Shown here piece after piece: positions 22,093 to 35,127 of a DNA stretch of 44,733 nt; positions within the stretch are counted from its first letter, which is position 1, and the number at the start of each line of letters is the position of its first letter. This stretch comes from Saccoglossus kowalevskii (Eukaryota; Hemichordata; Enteropneusta; Harrimaniidae). A program made the translations under genes and the position numbers. The stretch is from NCBI RefSeq assembly GCF_000003605.2, contig NW_003130358.1:331818-376550 (forward strand), read 5' to 3'. The notes beneath the pieces were generated by a model that had not been told where the DNA came from, ran no database searches, and saw only the letters and a list, made by a program, of their open reading frames with translations.

Positions 22093-23564
22093 CTAAAGAC
22101 AGAGATATAAAACAGTCACGTATCGTCTCCGCACGACTTGCTGTCGTCAGTAATTCTTCTATCTCAAGAGAAATCTGCTTCGGTTTCCATCCAACGTAGG
22201 CAGTAATCAATATTGTCGCTTTTTAAGATGAAATAACGACGTCGCAACACAGTGTGATCAGAATATTGCAACTACAGATTTCTTGCGTTTTATTTTTTAA
22301 GCTATAAATTGGATACCTCGCTTCAGATATCTTAAAATTTTTTTGGGCTGAACACAAACAAATATACGGACAAGAAATAAATTCTAAAAACTCAGAGAAA
22401 ATCAAAATACTGCATTTTCACGTGTGCAGGTACATTCGATTATACGTAGTTGATACTAAGTGGGAGTGTGGAATGATTAATTACTATTTTACATAGGTAC
22501 CATGCAGAGATGAAGGTTGTAGTGGGGGATAAGCGAGGACATGAGGGCAAGACCCGAACTTTGATTCTTATTATGATTTTATCTTGATTCCGACCTCCTT
22601 TTGTTTAAACTTTGTATTGCTTGTACGTGTAATTGATTAAATATAGGTAAGCAGTCAATAAATAAAAGAATGCCGGTCATGTCTGTCTGCTAGCAGCAAT
22701 TTGAAGCAAAAAGCATCTATGGATATAGTGAATGTCTGTAACTACAAAAAAAAGTCTTCAAAAATAAATATTTTGAAATTTACCATCCCACTTTAGACTA
22801 CTCATTTTTTGTACGGAAACTATGGCTAGGGGGTTGTGAGACTGTCAACAATTCAGATTTATCTTCTTACGACTATAAAGCACATATTAACATTGGTTTT
22901 TCGTAAAAACAAAAAAAAAAGCATGAAGACCATGAATAACAATTTTTCTACTTAATTTTATATACCAGTATGAAACAACGTAATTGCTGAATGTTAGTCA
23001 ATCTATTTTAAAACTAGAACACAGTACACACTATTAGTTATATTCTGCATCAACATTTGCTCGTAATTCAACGAATTTCACACTTGCAGGTGCTGTAGTA
23101 TTTCAATGCATTTCTACGTACGGAATAACAACTATTGCATATATACATGAACACTGTCCACGTCTTTATTCAGGCAGAAAGAGCTCTAATGAACAAAACA
23201 AAATTAGTCGTGCGAGTAAAATGGAACAGCTAGTTAAAACCAACATCTATTTGTTAAATTAGCACAAGGTCGTTATGACCCAGTGCGATGTGCCACCTAG
23301 GGCATAAAGCGTGCAACCAACATTTACATGCAGGTGATAGAATAGAACTCCAAGACAATTTCGTGTTTTCGCACTTTTAAGTCATCAAAAATTCATTTCT
23401 TGTTACATTTTCCATCCTGCATTTTACATTTTTTTATTATGCAATACACCGGTGAACAGGGCAAAGTGAAGTTCATGAAAAACAGTGGAGTGGAAAAATG
23501 ATTGAAGAAATAAACATCAATAATTCTGGATCAGTGGCCCAAAACATGATGCACGACAAGCACG

Positions 23565-23594
<30 letters not shown>
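23565..23594. repeat. CAAG microsatellite
   Basis: About seven CAAG/AAGC units in a row. The reading frames across it (Leu-Ala-Cys repeats on the other strand) come from the repeat itself. Confidence 0.95.
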
Positions 23595-23596
<2 letters not shown>

Positions 23597-23980
23597 CACC
23601 AGCCTTTCCAGCCTCAAAACAAACCTGCCTGTCCAAAACTGACATATTGTGTCTTTGAACAAAAATAAACGTAAACCGTGGATATATTCAAAGAATGAAA
23701 AAAAAAAAGAAGAAAGAAATGGAAAAGCTTCCAAAAAACCAAACATGATTGAGCATAAATTTAATACACAACATAATTAATTCATACTCAGTTTCATCTC
23801 ACCTAAGGTGATTTATTTGCATCTTTAAAAATTCAGAGGCAGTTATAGGATTTCATAATGTTTGGTTGGGTCTATCAAATTACGTTCAGCAGACTATTAA
23901 ATTGCAAGCGGCTACCAATCTCTGTGACCTAAGGCATAATGACACTTTTGTCCAGCACATACGTACTGAAAAATATGTGA

Positions 23981-23994
23981 CCACTAGAGGGTTG
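23981..23994 (+). promoter_or_regulatory. CTCF-like site, one mismatch
   Basis: CCACTAGAGGGTTG differs from the CCASYAGRKGGCRS core at the C of GGC and at the following position. It is weaker than the site at 21452 and on the same strand. Confidence 0.25.
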
Positions 23995-26782
23995 CTGTAA
24001 CCACCCCCAAACAAACCATGTTTTATCTAAAGTTACGTATTTCAGGAATTCATTTTGTTTTTTATAAAATTACTGTAAAATCTGTATCAAAAACCGCAGC
24101 TTTTATTGAAATGATACAATTTATTATATTAGGGTATCTACACATATGAGAAATGATGAATTTTTGGTTCTCAATTCTTCAAAAAGAGGGATGCGGCTTC
24201 TAAGAAAATAAAAAGGACATCTGTGTAGGTTACGTCAATTATAATCAAGCCTGCCCTCATATTTTTTTTCCTTTTTCTTAAAGCGTCTTGGTAAATATTT
24301 TATTCTAAAGTGGGTGTTACATGTGTGACATTTTTATTATGACTGTTATCAATAACCAATCGGTTTGTGGTTTAAGCGCTAATAAAACAGAAGTTACTAG
24401 TGTGGAATGTTCATTGTTCATTAATGATGTTGTCAACAAGGATTGAGAAGTCTGTGGAGGAAGCGAATAACAAACACAGACGAGTATGAATCATGGCTGT
24501 TAAGATACTTTCTGACGTATGTATGGTACACTCTTGAGGAAAAAGGGTGGAACTAACGGAACCGATTATTTAATTCAGCAATTTGAGTGTATACATGCAT
24601 TTCAATTATATTTATCATTAATTTTAACAAGAGTATAAGTATGAGGATTGGATGGAGAGAGAAGGGGAGGTGGCTGGGGATGGGGGTATGGCGGTGTGGA
24701 AAGGTAAGACAAAGGGGGAACAAGTGAACAGAAAAACTAAGAATTTCAATAACACAAATGATAGAAACAATAATAATACAGTCATAATAACTGTCAAGTT
24801 GTGTTCTAACATGCTTCCTTTAGCACTGTTATCACCTGACATGTTAGTCCCGAACAACATCATCTTTCTTTACATTTGGCAGCCAATAATAAAAAAAAAA
24901 AAGACACTAAAAAAAAAAAGATATAAATTAATGCATATCTAGAGAACCGATCTGAACTCCGGACCTGGTTGGTCATTGTGCGACTGCTGCGGGAGATGAT
25001 TTAATAGACGATAATGATCGTTGAAAATATAGCGCTTCTCCGTTGCCTAGCATGAACGACAGGTGAGACATCATTAAGAGACTGATATGGAAAAGGTTTT
25101 TTTTTTTTTGTTGAATGCTGACAAGTGAAGTGCATTTTTTGGTTGCTATCACCTTTGGTATGCAATCACTGTTAACACAGTAAGACCTACGTTTATCGTT
25201 ATGTTATTGACAACATGTGAACGATATACATTGAAGAATATGAAAATAACACATCCAGGACGATGATTAAAATTCAGTAAAGATCACTGACTTCCCCCAG
25301 GACATGTTTTCATCCTGATTTTCAAATGAAATGAGAAGACAATCACAGATTATTACAGTTTAGTGTTTTAAGACGAAAAACGTCAGTAATTTAATTATGT
25401 AGTTTTGTTCTCTTTCTTGAGTGGAGGTTTGTGATATGTATGAGAGTAGTAAAGAAAATTCACACCTGCTGGATTTTTTTTTTTTTTGCAGCGCAATGAT
25501 GGACTTTACACCTTTATGAGTGAGTTTATTTGCTCTCTTTGTTTTCCCGCTGCTGACATAGATGTAAATCCCTCTAATGTTTATTAATTTGTTATCTTCA
25601 CCCGACTCTCCTGCTGTCCACCTTGTAAGACACGTTTTGAGGGCATGCGAGTGTGATGACCGAGCTGTGTGCGGCGTTGGATTAACGACTATCCAAGACG
25701 TTGCTATGAAGCACAGCGTGAACTGCTCTGCTAGGTATTAGCAGCCCACTAAAATAATCATACTATGTCTTTGAAATTTAAAAATAAAATTGTTTCTAGC
25801 GATAACACTTTATAAGATTATTAGCTGTTGGCAAAATAAAAACAAACTATTTCTATTACTGTGAGAAATTCAGGGGCAAACATTTCAAGGAGAAAAAAAA
25901 AACTCTGAAAAAGACAGATCTAATTAGGTGTTGAAATCAGAATGAACCAAGTATGCTGACGGGCAAGTCGAATAAAATCTGTAATGACACAGGTATGCTC
26001 ACTCCAGGCACCAAGTACTTTAACCTAGAATATATATTAAACATGGTGACGAAAGAACTCAGCTAACAAGAAGTGAATAGTCAAGGTACAAATCCCAACG
26101 GAAACTGAATGAGCCAAAAAAAAAAAAAAACAAGCTTTGAAGAGAATTCAAAATAGCATTATCACCAAGCTGCAGAGGAACGCTGCAATGAGGCAGATGG
26201 TAATAAACATAGTAGGATCGCTGTGAATCTTTGTTGCTTATTCCGCTAGGGATGTTTGTATAAGTTGAGGCTATGGTCAATAAGGCAAGGTCTTTCAATA
26301 ATTTGGTGAAGAAAAACCCAGCAGCAAGAACACAAAGGATGTTTTTTCACTGTTTTGCTCCAAGGTCAATATTGCAGCTCGAAAAGGAAGGATGGGTTGG
26401 ATGGAAATAGTGAATCCCACAAAATATACAGAAATATGATGCACCCTATGGATATCTCTCTCCAGGCGTGAGCCAAGTTTTAAATTTATCTTTATGTCAG
26501 CTAAGTGATACGAGCGAGCGGTACGAGCTTGTGGGAAGAGGTAAAATGGAAAGAGGCAATTTAAAAAAATATTAAATTAACACTGAAACAAGATATTTAT
26601 CATCAACACTCAGGATTATAAAACTTAATAGTGTTAAAAATACAACTGATATTATACTTCTTGACAGCAATTATGTTTTAGTAAGACCAGATCAATTTAT
26701 GGAGTTTATGTTAAAAATAGATGTTTATTTTTGAATGCCAAATCTTAACTTAATTTTCGGTGGTACCCACCAATGAGTTACT

Positions 26783-26946
26783 NNNNNNNNNNNNNNNNNN
26801 NNNNNNNNNNNNNNNNNNNNNNNNNNNNNNNNNNNNNNNNNNNNNNNNNNNNNNNNNNNNNNNNNNNNNNNNNNNNNNNNNNNNNNNNNNNNNNNNNNNN
26901 NNNNNNNNNNNNNNNNNNNNNNNNNNNNNNNNNNNNNNNNNNNNNN
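26783..26946. other. Assembly gap (164 Ns)
   Basis: A run of Ns with ordinary AT-rich sequence on both sides. Any exon inside cannot be seen. Translated stretches across it are meaningless. Confidence 1.
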
Positions 26947-27132
26947 CCATTTTGACAGCTTAAAAAATAGAGAGGAAACTGAGTGTCATACTGACAGATA
27001 TAATCAATTAACCTAGCAGGTATAAAAACAAGTATAGCAACACTACAGGTTGCTGTCATCATCAATTTAAACTGTGATTAGTGATTAGTAATGTACTCTT
27101 CCGTCTGGTGAAAATTTTTTTTTATTGTTTAT

Positions 27133-27370
27133 CACAATCAGTCCCACTCACTTATCCTAATTTAAATCAGCCCCACCCCTGATCCTAATACAAATCCGCC
27201 ACTGTTGATCCTAATTCAAAACTGTCCAACCCCTGTTCCTAATTCAAATCAGCCCCGTCGCCAATCCTAATTCAAATCAGCCCCACCCCTGTTCCTGATT
27301 CAAATCAGTCCCAACCCTGATCCTAATTCAAATCTGCCACTCTACCCTTATCCTAATGCGAATCATCCAT
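27133..27370. repeat. Degenerate 26-31-bp tandem repeat
   Basis: About eight copies of ATCCTAATTCAAATCAGCCC followed by CACCCCTG, with variable spacing and many substitutions. An old, decaying minisatellite just right of the assembly gap. Confidence 0.85.
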
Positions 27371-29014
27371 TAAAATATCTTACTTATCCCTTACTATAAG
27401 ACAAGACTTAATAAGAAAAAGACATGCACCTTGATGATTAATGGAAATGACTCACTGCAGTAGCTATCTGATCAATGTATATCATTCCACATTTTTAACA
27501 GATACATGAGTAATCTATTGATTGTTTTTAGGTGCCTAACACACATTTAGGATGCGTGATAGTTGAATAGATATGACTATTTAACATCTGTCAAAGATAT
27601 ATTAGTTTTAACAAAGTCATTTTATATTGTTCTTAAAATGCTGGACAGTATGATCATTCATTTCACAATATGTGACATGTATCTTGTAACAAACGAGTGT
27701 TTTTTTTATCCAATATAAACTGGATTGTTTCAGTTGACTAATAATCCCTATCACAATTTATTGGATTTATCCCTCTTTTACTCTGTATCACGTCAATTAC
27801 ATTCAAAAACAGTAGATCAGACACAAATGTCAGTACTATATTCCATTTTACACGATGACTATTTTTGCAGATTGTTGCCGCAAGCAAACATTTGCCACAC
27901 TGCACACGTCAACATCACATGGTACAAACGTCACAGAGACTTGCACAGTGCAAACCTCACATAGACTTGCATGGTGCAATATTAATTGTTTATTCTCACA
28001 AAACAACCATACATATATTTTTCATTGCGAAATTGACCCATCAACCCACACACCCATCACAAATAGAAGGAAATAGTTCAAGTGGAAAACGAAATATAGC
28101 TAGTAATTGCCATAGGTAGATAATAATCCCCAAGAGTCCCGTATTGATCGTAATTTGCCATGGCAGCTGCGGCTATTATATGCATTTATATTTGTAATAT
28201 CAGGAATGGAGATGATCTCATAGGAAACGAGTGGTTTTCTCTGGTTTGAGTCTATTACCTGGTCACCCCACCCAATCCGGAAAAAACAGTCAGCTATTTT
28301 GTGAAAAAAATAACAAAAATGTCATCACTTCTCCACAAGATTGAAAACCACATTTTATTCATAAAGGGCATGAGTAATTGAGTTAACAAAACAGGTAGGC
28401 GGCTAAAAAGCTACCAGTTTGATAAAATACAGTAACAATAGGGAGGCATGAAAGATTGATTATCAATGCTTCTTTTATCCACTCCGTTGTCGTCTCTTGA
28501 AATCAAGATGCCTTTTTTTTCAGAGATTTAATAAGACAAAATGCATTTTACTGTTTAACATGTGGGTGGATGAACACACTTTTTCGAAATTTGAAAAGTT
28601 CTTTCTTGTGATCACCTGGCTCAGGAAAATTTTTGCAACATTTTATATAACTGTCGGGAAAAGAGAAAGTCATTTATTGTGAGAAACGGGTTCAAAAGCT
28701 ACAGATGGTAAATTTAAAAAAACCTCTTAATGTTCAGATTTTCTCAATTGTCATTATCATTATCATGGAGAGTTTTATGATAGAGGGAAGCTGTGCAGCA
28801 AGGTATCATCCAAGAAGCAAAAGAAAGATAGGAATTTCCTGAAATGACTAAAATGTTGAATATCATGAATGAATTCTAAGAAAAAATGTATAACCTTTTT
28901 GAAGCCAAAGGCAACTCTTGTTACATTTCACAAAATAAATTTGCGTAATAATTAATTGCATATTTTATCAAGACATGTAGCTAAGGGGGAATTATGTCCA
29001 TTTTATCCAAAAAC

Positions 29015-29216
29015 TACTGTAAAATGATTAATTTTTACTGGGTTTAAATTTCGCTGATTTACCATTTCATGCATATTCAGTGGGTTTTAAATTCACGATT
29101 TTATCATTTAGATAATGTGTTCTATGCTAAATTTTACATATTCACTGGGTTTTAATTTAGTGCATTTTCCAGTCAGCGAAGTTAAAACTTAGTGAATAAT
29201 TAACGCTTCTACAGTA
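29015..29216. mobile_element. Fold-back MITE with TACTGTAAAA-type ends
   Basis: The left end is TACTGTAAAATGATTAATTT. The reverse complement of the right end is TACTGTAGAAGCGTTAATTA. The inside contains three partial repeats of CACTGGGTTTTAAATT-like words. No ORF. Related by its ends to the element at 15522-15737. Confidence 0.65.
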
Positions 29217-32200
29217 ATTTAGAAACTGAAAATATTCATATTGTGGTAACAGGGGTGGGGGTGGGGGTTTAGTGTAGCATGGTAGTAGTGACTATAGGCA
29301 AAATAATAAATTAAGCACACAATAAATGCAAATATTAGTTTATGAGCATTTCTATTGGCATTGCACTTCTAATAGAGAGAATACAGTAGCCATGGGTTCG
29401 GGGAGAGAGAGGATTGGCTGTTTTAATAACATACAATTGCTGGTACATCATCAATTACATTAGCGACTATTAACGATTGTCATGTTTTCAGTAATTCTGA
29501 ATCACTGAAATATATGGGAATTAAGGGGGCAGACAGGACTGTGCATGGAGGGGGGGGGTTATGTTCAATGTACGGTACTACCATTAGTCACATTGTTTGG
29601 CAAAATACATTACTGCCTGGACAGTCAGAGTTGCCGTAGAAACACCAATACCTGACGCTGTTAAGCTAAACAATAAAAGCAGGAAAATAGATGTCACCAA
29701 GACACAGGGTAACGTTATCGATGCCTGCAGGCAACAAGCACTGGCAAGAATGAGAAAGATAAATAAATCGTTTGGAATTGATTTTATTTTCACCCGATAT
29801 TGCTGCTTTAATAAAAACATTCTGAGTTGATTGAGTGACAATAATCGACTAGAATAATTTGTTTTGTTTGGGATAAGATAAGGAGTTAGGGGTAGTGAGT
29901 GAATTGTGGTGGGTGAGGGTGGGGAGCGGTGAATGTGGAGTTGGTTTATTTTGTGCAGTATGGTGGACAAGCCATGTTGAATATTTGTAGGTTTCACACC
30001 ATATATGTGTGCGCATGTAATCTCCAGTGGTTGGCAGGAGACTAACAAGATTTATTGGATGTAGGTCACTTGACAGGACTGAGACACTACAACACAGTTT
30101 GAAAATCAATCACGACATGACATACAGCAGAGGGGGACAATAAAAACAAATCTCAGACTCAGTTTATATATAATATGTAGCACCCAGCTGAACACTATCA
30201 ACCCAAAATGAGCATTTCTTCAAGGAGAAAAAAAATATTTTCACTAATGCTTAACTAGCAATATAAATTCAATTGTTTCCAAGTTGCAGACCAGCCAGTT
30301 GCCGAGATACACATGTTCATCATGAAGTTTAGGAAATATATTAATTATAAAAATTCATTGTAGGAATCATGGCTGTAAAACAACGGATTTATACTATAAA
30401 AAAAAAATAGAGAAAACATAGATAAGGTTGACAAATAAATCATTTTATTCATTTATTCCAGAGGGGGAGGAGACAAGATTTTTCTTACATTTACAGCATC
30501 TGTAGAAAACAATTGTAAAGATAGGTAGATGTAAAACAAGCTAGTCACCAGCCATACAAGACCAGCCTTCATCAGTCAGTATGGGGCTGCATTCTAATTA
30601 GACAAAGATCACCAGTAGTGTAGAGAATTACAATGGGTATCAGATGGACTATTGCAGGAATGCACAACATATGTAACAGTCAGATACATGTTATCACTTA
30701 AGCCAAATACTGATAGTTAACATTACGAGCTGCTTTCAAACACTGTTTATTTCCTTCGCAGCAGGGATACATTTTTTTTTTTTAGTTCTGCATATCAAAC
30801 TCCTCTTAGGGTAGTTAACACCACTATTATTAATTTTTTTTTTTTTTAACTTTGAAATTTTTCTGTGTTTACATGAAATGTATCAGATTGCAAGAACTCT
30901 TACAGTTAGGGTTACAATGACTGTGTGATGTGAGTCTATATGGGAAGCTGCAATTTATACAGAGCAACATTTGGCCAAGTGTTTGTACAGCATCACATGC
31001 ATCCAGAGTTTTATCATTATACATATAAGGACAATAGATATGTTTTTCTTGTCCCAGACACTAAAAATAGAAGTGCCTTGACATAAAAGGCTACTGGCAG
31101 CTGATTCAATATTTATATATATATATATTCAATATATTTTTTTGCTCTTCCTTTTTAAACTTCATTTCCAAAAATAGAGACGCTGAATGTCAGAGTGACG
31201 GAAATTAATGGCCGTCAAGACAAACAAGCAAACAAAAGTGGAGGAACTAACAAGTGGCATTTTGTGAGAAATGCCCCCTGGATACGGACATAGCTGACAC
31301 ATCACTAACAAGAGAAAAATGCCAAGACAGAAAGATTCATCATTAATGGGGTCCAAAACGACAAGGGGCGGTGGCACCCTGCCCAGAGCTACCATTACAA
31401 ACAGGAAAAAATCAATCATTTCAAAAAAGGCCAAGCCCCACACAATTTGAATAACAACAAGCTACGAATAGGGTTTGGTGCAAGGGGATACAGCTAGACA
31501 TTATTATTGCGGCCAAAATAGCCTGGAGGGTAATAGTACCTACTGCCTCAGTACGCAGTTAAGCTATTAAAGTTGTGAATGAGATATGGCAAAGAGCTAT
31601 ATTGTTACTTCTATATACAGCCTGCAAGCTGATACAAAGATTTAGGACTCAATGGGGAGGGAGCGAAAACTGTTGGCAACAACAAAGCTGTCTACACTGA
31701 CTGCAAGAATTGACCATTATTCACCGCAGGGGGGAAAGCGAGGAGCAAGCCAATATATTATATGCGAACAATTCATCATGGCTTCTGCCTGCACCATTTT
31801 TGCTTCAAATTTCGCAGTAATCAGTCTATTTCAAAAACATGTTATTTTGAAAAAGGAAAAAATTACTTTGTGGAATACATCTGATTGCAACGCCCCTACA
31901 AATAATGGTCAGTCCTGGCTATCACATGACTCAGATAACTAGGCTGTGACATCACACAACATTTCAAGTCTATCTCTGATTCGCATATTGACCTTTCCAC
32001 AATGGGGTCACATGCTGGTGCTACAGATCAAAAAACAATTCACACACTCAGCTAACAAGGTCTAACTCAATTTCCACCCTCCCCCCCAAACTGCCTCCCA
32101 AAAGGAGTAAAAGCCTGTAAACACAGCTATGGGATTCCAATGTATTTACATATAAAGAAAACAAAAAATACATATCTCAATATCATATACATTTCATATA

Positions 32201-32998
32201 TTGATTAAATTAAAAAAAAGAAATTGTCTGGTCTGGTTTAATAATGAATCAATTTCCCCAATAAAAGGAGGTTAATAAACCCAAAGTGTTGTTATCCCAC
32301 CTGCTTACATTATGCCTTACCACCAAAAACTTCACTGCATATATTAAAGCTCTATTTAAGAAGCTAAAGTTACCCAAGGTTTTGTTGAAAGTCTTTAGTT
32401 ACTATCTAACTGGTAACCAGATATGCGGTCACACTGGCAAACCATGCACAGACTTTTCTCAATTCATTCCCACCCTCTAGAGCAGCTGACAATACTCATT
32501 AATAATCCCAGAAGAACCCCCTCTCTTCTCTACAATCTCATTCCATCTTTCATTGCTGAATTATGTATGTGCCTGAATGGAACTGTTGTAAAGATAAGAT
32601 AGAATAGAATAATAACAAATAGCAGGCAAACAGACAAAATTTGTCTTCACATTTTAGATGAAGGTATTCTCCAGATAAAAACAAAAATATTTATTACTGA
32701 ATAAAGATGAAAACAAAATTTAAGTCTCACCAAAAAAGATTTAATAGCTACAGGTTTCAGGATCCAGTGAAGCAAGATATTAGAGATATATATGTTTGAA
32801 ATGAAGCTATTTTGCAAGTATAATACCTACTGGGCAATAATTAATTCATATGCTTCTGTGCTTATTATATACTTTCTGATGATTTGTTTTTCATACTGTA
32901 TTAAAAGCCAAGTAGTTATTTTATACAATCAAATTTAAAATACTGGAGACAGCTGCCTATTATTTTTTTTTGTTTAAAATTACTTACTGAGTATCAGA

Positions 32999-34915
32999 CT
33001 AGACTTCCCTTTCTTTTTTAACTTTGATATCATCCCCTAATATTGTAGCAATTTCCCCTTGCATAAATGCCCAGGGTGTGCTTGTGCCAACCAGGGGGCA
33101 TTTTTGCCCGCTTGGACAATAGACCTCCCCGGCAGTGCCCTGCTTTTTGATACTCTCCCGTGAGCAAGGAAAGCAAAACTTGTGGGAAGGTACTGAGGGA
33201 CACTGCACAAAATGGGTGTCCTCCAGACGTTCATGACATATAGTACATTTTAAGGTATGGTTAGTGACGGAGGAATCCGGCAAATTAGAGCTGATGCTGG
33301 CGTCTGCTGAGAGTCCGAGTTCTTTGTTCCGGTAGAGAGACCGTCTCTGCGCTGTACTAGGGGAGGGTGGATTCAAATGTCCGTGTGTACTGCTGCCTAC
33401 ATTGGACAGGTGTCCAACAATCGAGGGGTGGCCTAGACCTATTTTCCCTGGTGAAATTGGAGTAACTAAGTTATCAGTGACTGACATTAATGCTGCCATT
33501 GGGGAGGGTCCACCCCCTACAATTGTATGACATGTGTCCGGTGGGGTGCCAGAAGTAGGGTTGCTGATGGGGGAGACTGATGAGCTGGGAGGGCCGGAAT
33601 GCTCATTATAACCAGTGGATGCCATAGTAAGTTTCAGCGCCTCAGCCTGGTTTTGAATCCATTGTTGACGCTGGTGTTGCTCATCATTCATTTTGCCATC
33701 CTGGTCACCATCAGGTCCTGGGGATGATTTTCGTTTCTTCACTTTGTTTATCTGGCGAGAGATGGTAGCATTTGTGGTGGTGGGTAGCATGGGATAACTA
33801 GCATCAATATATGGTTGCGGTAGCATTTCGGGGTTCAGAGACTCCTTGAAAAATCTCACAGCCTCCGGTAGTAAATCGCCCAAAATGCGCCAATCACCAC
33901 TTCCGTGTTTCTTTTCATATTCTAGATATTTGAAACCTGACGATAGCCCCTTTCCGAAGTCTTTCATGCAATCCTGATACATCTGCTTTGCTACTCCAGA
34001 CGCGCTAGAGAAAACATTGTTCGAGCCAAGCGGATATTCAATGAACAATTTTAACTCGTAGTCCACACCTGGTTTCGAACTGGCATCGAAAGAAAACACT
34101 CTTCCGACCAATGAATGGTCCTTTTTGAAGCGGATTTCAAAAGGAGTACAGTTGGATAAGGATGCTAATGTCTGTCTTACTAATGCCGGTCTCTGAATAT
34201 ATGAGTCCTCATTCAAACGCCGCTCACAGTCACTGTTATTAGAGCTTTCCTCATCCCTTTCGCGATCGGACTCGCGGTCAGACATCGCCCGTTTGTTATT
34301 GTTTATACTTGCGGTAGAAACGGGTGGTGGCGGTCCTAAATTTGGCCTCGGAGCAGGTGGAATTGCCGCTGTGTTATTACTAACGTGTATAGGAACACCA
34401 GGGGGGTGAGGATTTCCCCTCACCATCGACGCTGGACTCCGCCGATTTCCTTCGACCATGGAATCCTCCCCGTGGAATCCACCGGGCGCGTTCGCTATCA
34501 GCCGTTGCGGAGGAAAGTCGTGAAGTGTTCGCGATCTGTCATGGATTGGGTAGCGGTCGACATGGTGTGGTCCATGCGGTGCAAGCGGAGGTCGAGAGCT
34601 GCCATCGACGTGTAGCTGCTTGTTGGCATTTTCCGCGTGTACACTACGTGGCGGCGGAGGCCCGGGAGGTGCGTGGCCGGGTGGACCGTGATGTGGTGGA
34701 TGAGATGCCTTGTGAACTGGTCGACTGTCTTGAAAACCGTGAGCACGTTTCAACTGGCGCGCTGCCTCGATTACCAACTCTATTCTATCAGGTCCTTCAT
34801 AGTTGACACAACCCCGACAAACGGGCTCTGAAAAATCGTGCAGCATTGCCCATGGTGTTCGCGGCAGATCGCATAAATAACAGTGTTGACGATGCATTCT
34901 AAGCGGCAGGGACAT
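32999..34915 (-). CDS. Interferon regulatory factor 2-binding protein (IRF2BP1/2/L family), single exon
   Basis: 638 codons without interruption. Residues 8-61 form the IRF2BP N-terminal zinc finger with C12, C15, C33 and C36, including [20 protein letters not shown]. Residues 240-380 form a second block nearly identical, as I recall, to vertebrate members ([40 protein letters not shown]). KVKKRKSSP at 391-399 is a likely nuclear localisation signal. Residues 557-606 are a C3HC4 RING with C557, C560, C572, H578, C581, C584, C600 and C606. The linkers are Pro/His- and Ser-rich and probably disordered. The family acts in the nucleus as co-repressors or co-activators; vertebrate IRF2BPL has been described as an E3 ligase. 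The length lies between IRF2BP1/2 (~585) and IRF2BPL (~796). It probably represents the single pre-duplication invertebrate gene, so I assign no paralogue symbol. The start is supported by an in-frame stop at 34939-34937 with no other ATG between. Confidence 0.97.
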   Translation of the reverse strand: MSLPLRMHRQHCYLCDLPRTPWAMLHDFSEPVCRGCVNYEGPDRIELVIEAARQLKRAHGFQDSRPVHKASHPPHHGPPGHAPPGPPPPRSVHAENANKQLHVDGSSRPPLAPHGPHHVDRYPIHDRSRTLHDFPPQRLIANAPGGFHGEDSMVEGNRRSPASMVRGNPHPPGVPIHVSNNTAAIPPAPRPNLGPPPPVSTASINNNKRAMSDRESDRERDEESSNNSDCERRLNEDSYIQRPALVRQTLASLSNCTPFEIRFKKDHSLVGRVFSFDASSKPGVDYELKLFIEYPLGSNNVFSSASGVAKQMYQDCMKDFGKGLSSGFKYLEYEKKHGSGDWRILGDLLPEAVRFFKESLNPEMLPQPYIDASYPMLPTTTNATISRQINKVKKRKSSPGPDGDQDGKMNDEQHQRQQWIQNQAEALKLTMASTGYNEHSGPPSSSVSPISNPTSGTPPDTCHTIVGGGPSPMAALMSVTDNLVTPISPGKIGLGHPSIVGHLSNVGSSTHGHLNPPSPSTAQRRSLYRNKELGLSADASISSNLPDSSVTNHTLKCTICHERLEDTHFVQCPSVPSHKFCFPCSRESIKKQGTAGEVYCPSGQKCPLVGTSTPWAFMQGEIATILGDDIKVKKEREV

Positions 34916-34936
34916 TCCTGGGTACTCACTCAGATG

Positions 34937-34948
34937 CTAGAAATTCAT
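34937..34948 (-). promoter_or_regulatory. Three-codon upstream ORF in the IRF2BP leader
   Basis: ATGAATTTCTAG (Met-Asn-Phe-stop) ends 21 bases before the main ATG and is in its frame. If transcription starts about 30 bases downstream of the TATA box, the leader is about 50 bases and includes this uORF. With A at -3 it could be recognised by scanning ribosomes. An effect on translation is inferred. Confidence 0.4.
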
Positions 34949-34989
34949 AATATCCACTTTCCAGCGATACTAAAGCTGGTAACTCTCTC

Positions 34990-34997
34990 CTTATATA
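34990..34997 (-). promoter_or_regulatory. TATA box of the IRF2BP gene
   Basis: TATATAAG, within GGGTATATAAGGAGAG on the minus strand, lies 75-82 bases before the start codon. This predicts initiation near 34965. The position and context fit a focused promoter. Confidence 0.65.
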
Positions 34998-35116
34998 CCC
35001 CGCGATATTATTTTCAGACGACCTCTACAAAACACAGCACAGCAGTTGTTGACCGTGTTGCACTGTTGATAAAATCCCTCACTATCTTTTTTAAAACAGT
35101 CAGTTGGCTTGCAACT

Positions 35117-35127
35117 ACGCATGCGCA
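35117..35127. promoter_or_regulatory. NRF1-like site upstream of IRF2BP
   Basis: ACGCATGCGCA fits the NRF1 core GCATGCGC, about 200 bases upstream of the start codon. A CACGTG E-box follows at 35182-35187. Both are typical proximal promoter motifs; no other evidence. Confidence 0.4.

Larger units (their letters stand above)
19516..32998. other. 13.5 kb without a defensible gene: TALPID3 5' intron or intergenic, plus the IRF2BP 3' side
   Basis: AT-rich DNA holding a 22-bp repeat (21721-21786), CTCF-like sites (21452, 23981), a CAAG microsatellite (23565-23594), an assembly gap (26783-26946), a degenerate repeat (27133-27370) and a fold-back MITE (29015-29216). The IRF2BP 3' UTR must extend left from 32998; the nearest AATAAA on that strand is at 32695-32690. 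Short ORFs are scattered on both strands without domains. One with TM-like hydrophobic residues at 29584-29750 overlaps an equally open frame on the other strand. Confidence 0.6.

Noticed and set aside
25486-25519. Plus-strand acceptor after a long T run with a GTGAGT 34 bases on
   Set aside because: A T run followed by GCAG is common in AT-rich introns; no neighbouring exon supports it.
26501-26540. Possible plus-strand 40-base exon reading SDTSERYELVGR, kinase-like at first sight
   Set aside because: Splice sites look good but the segment is far too short, no partner exons were found, and the resemblance to a kinase start is weak.
29584-30048. 154-codon frame with hydrophobic, membrane-like segments
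   Set aside because: The opposite strand is also open over the same bases. Hydrophobic residues here arise from a purine-rich complementary strand. No family is recognised.
33037-33234. Second minus-strand frame inside the IRF2BP gene, and several others at 34385-34831
   Set aside because: They are out-of-frame shadows of the well supported IRF2BP reading frame.
34930-34939. GTGAGT donor-like word in the IRF2BP leader
   Set aside because: It sits only about 30 bases from the predicted start site, no acceptor is needed before the ATG, and the frame has its own good start.
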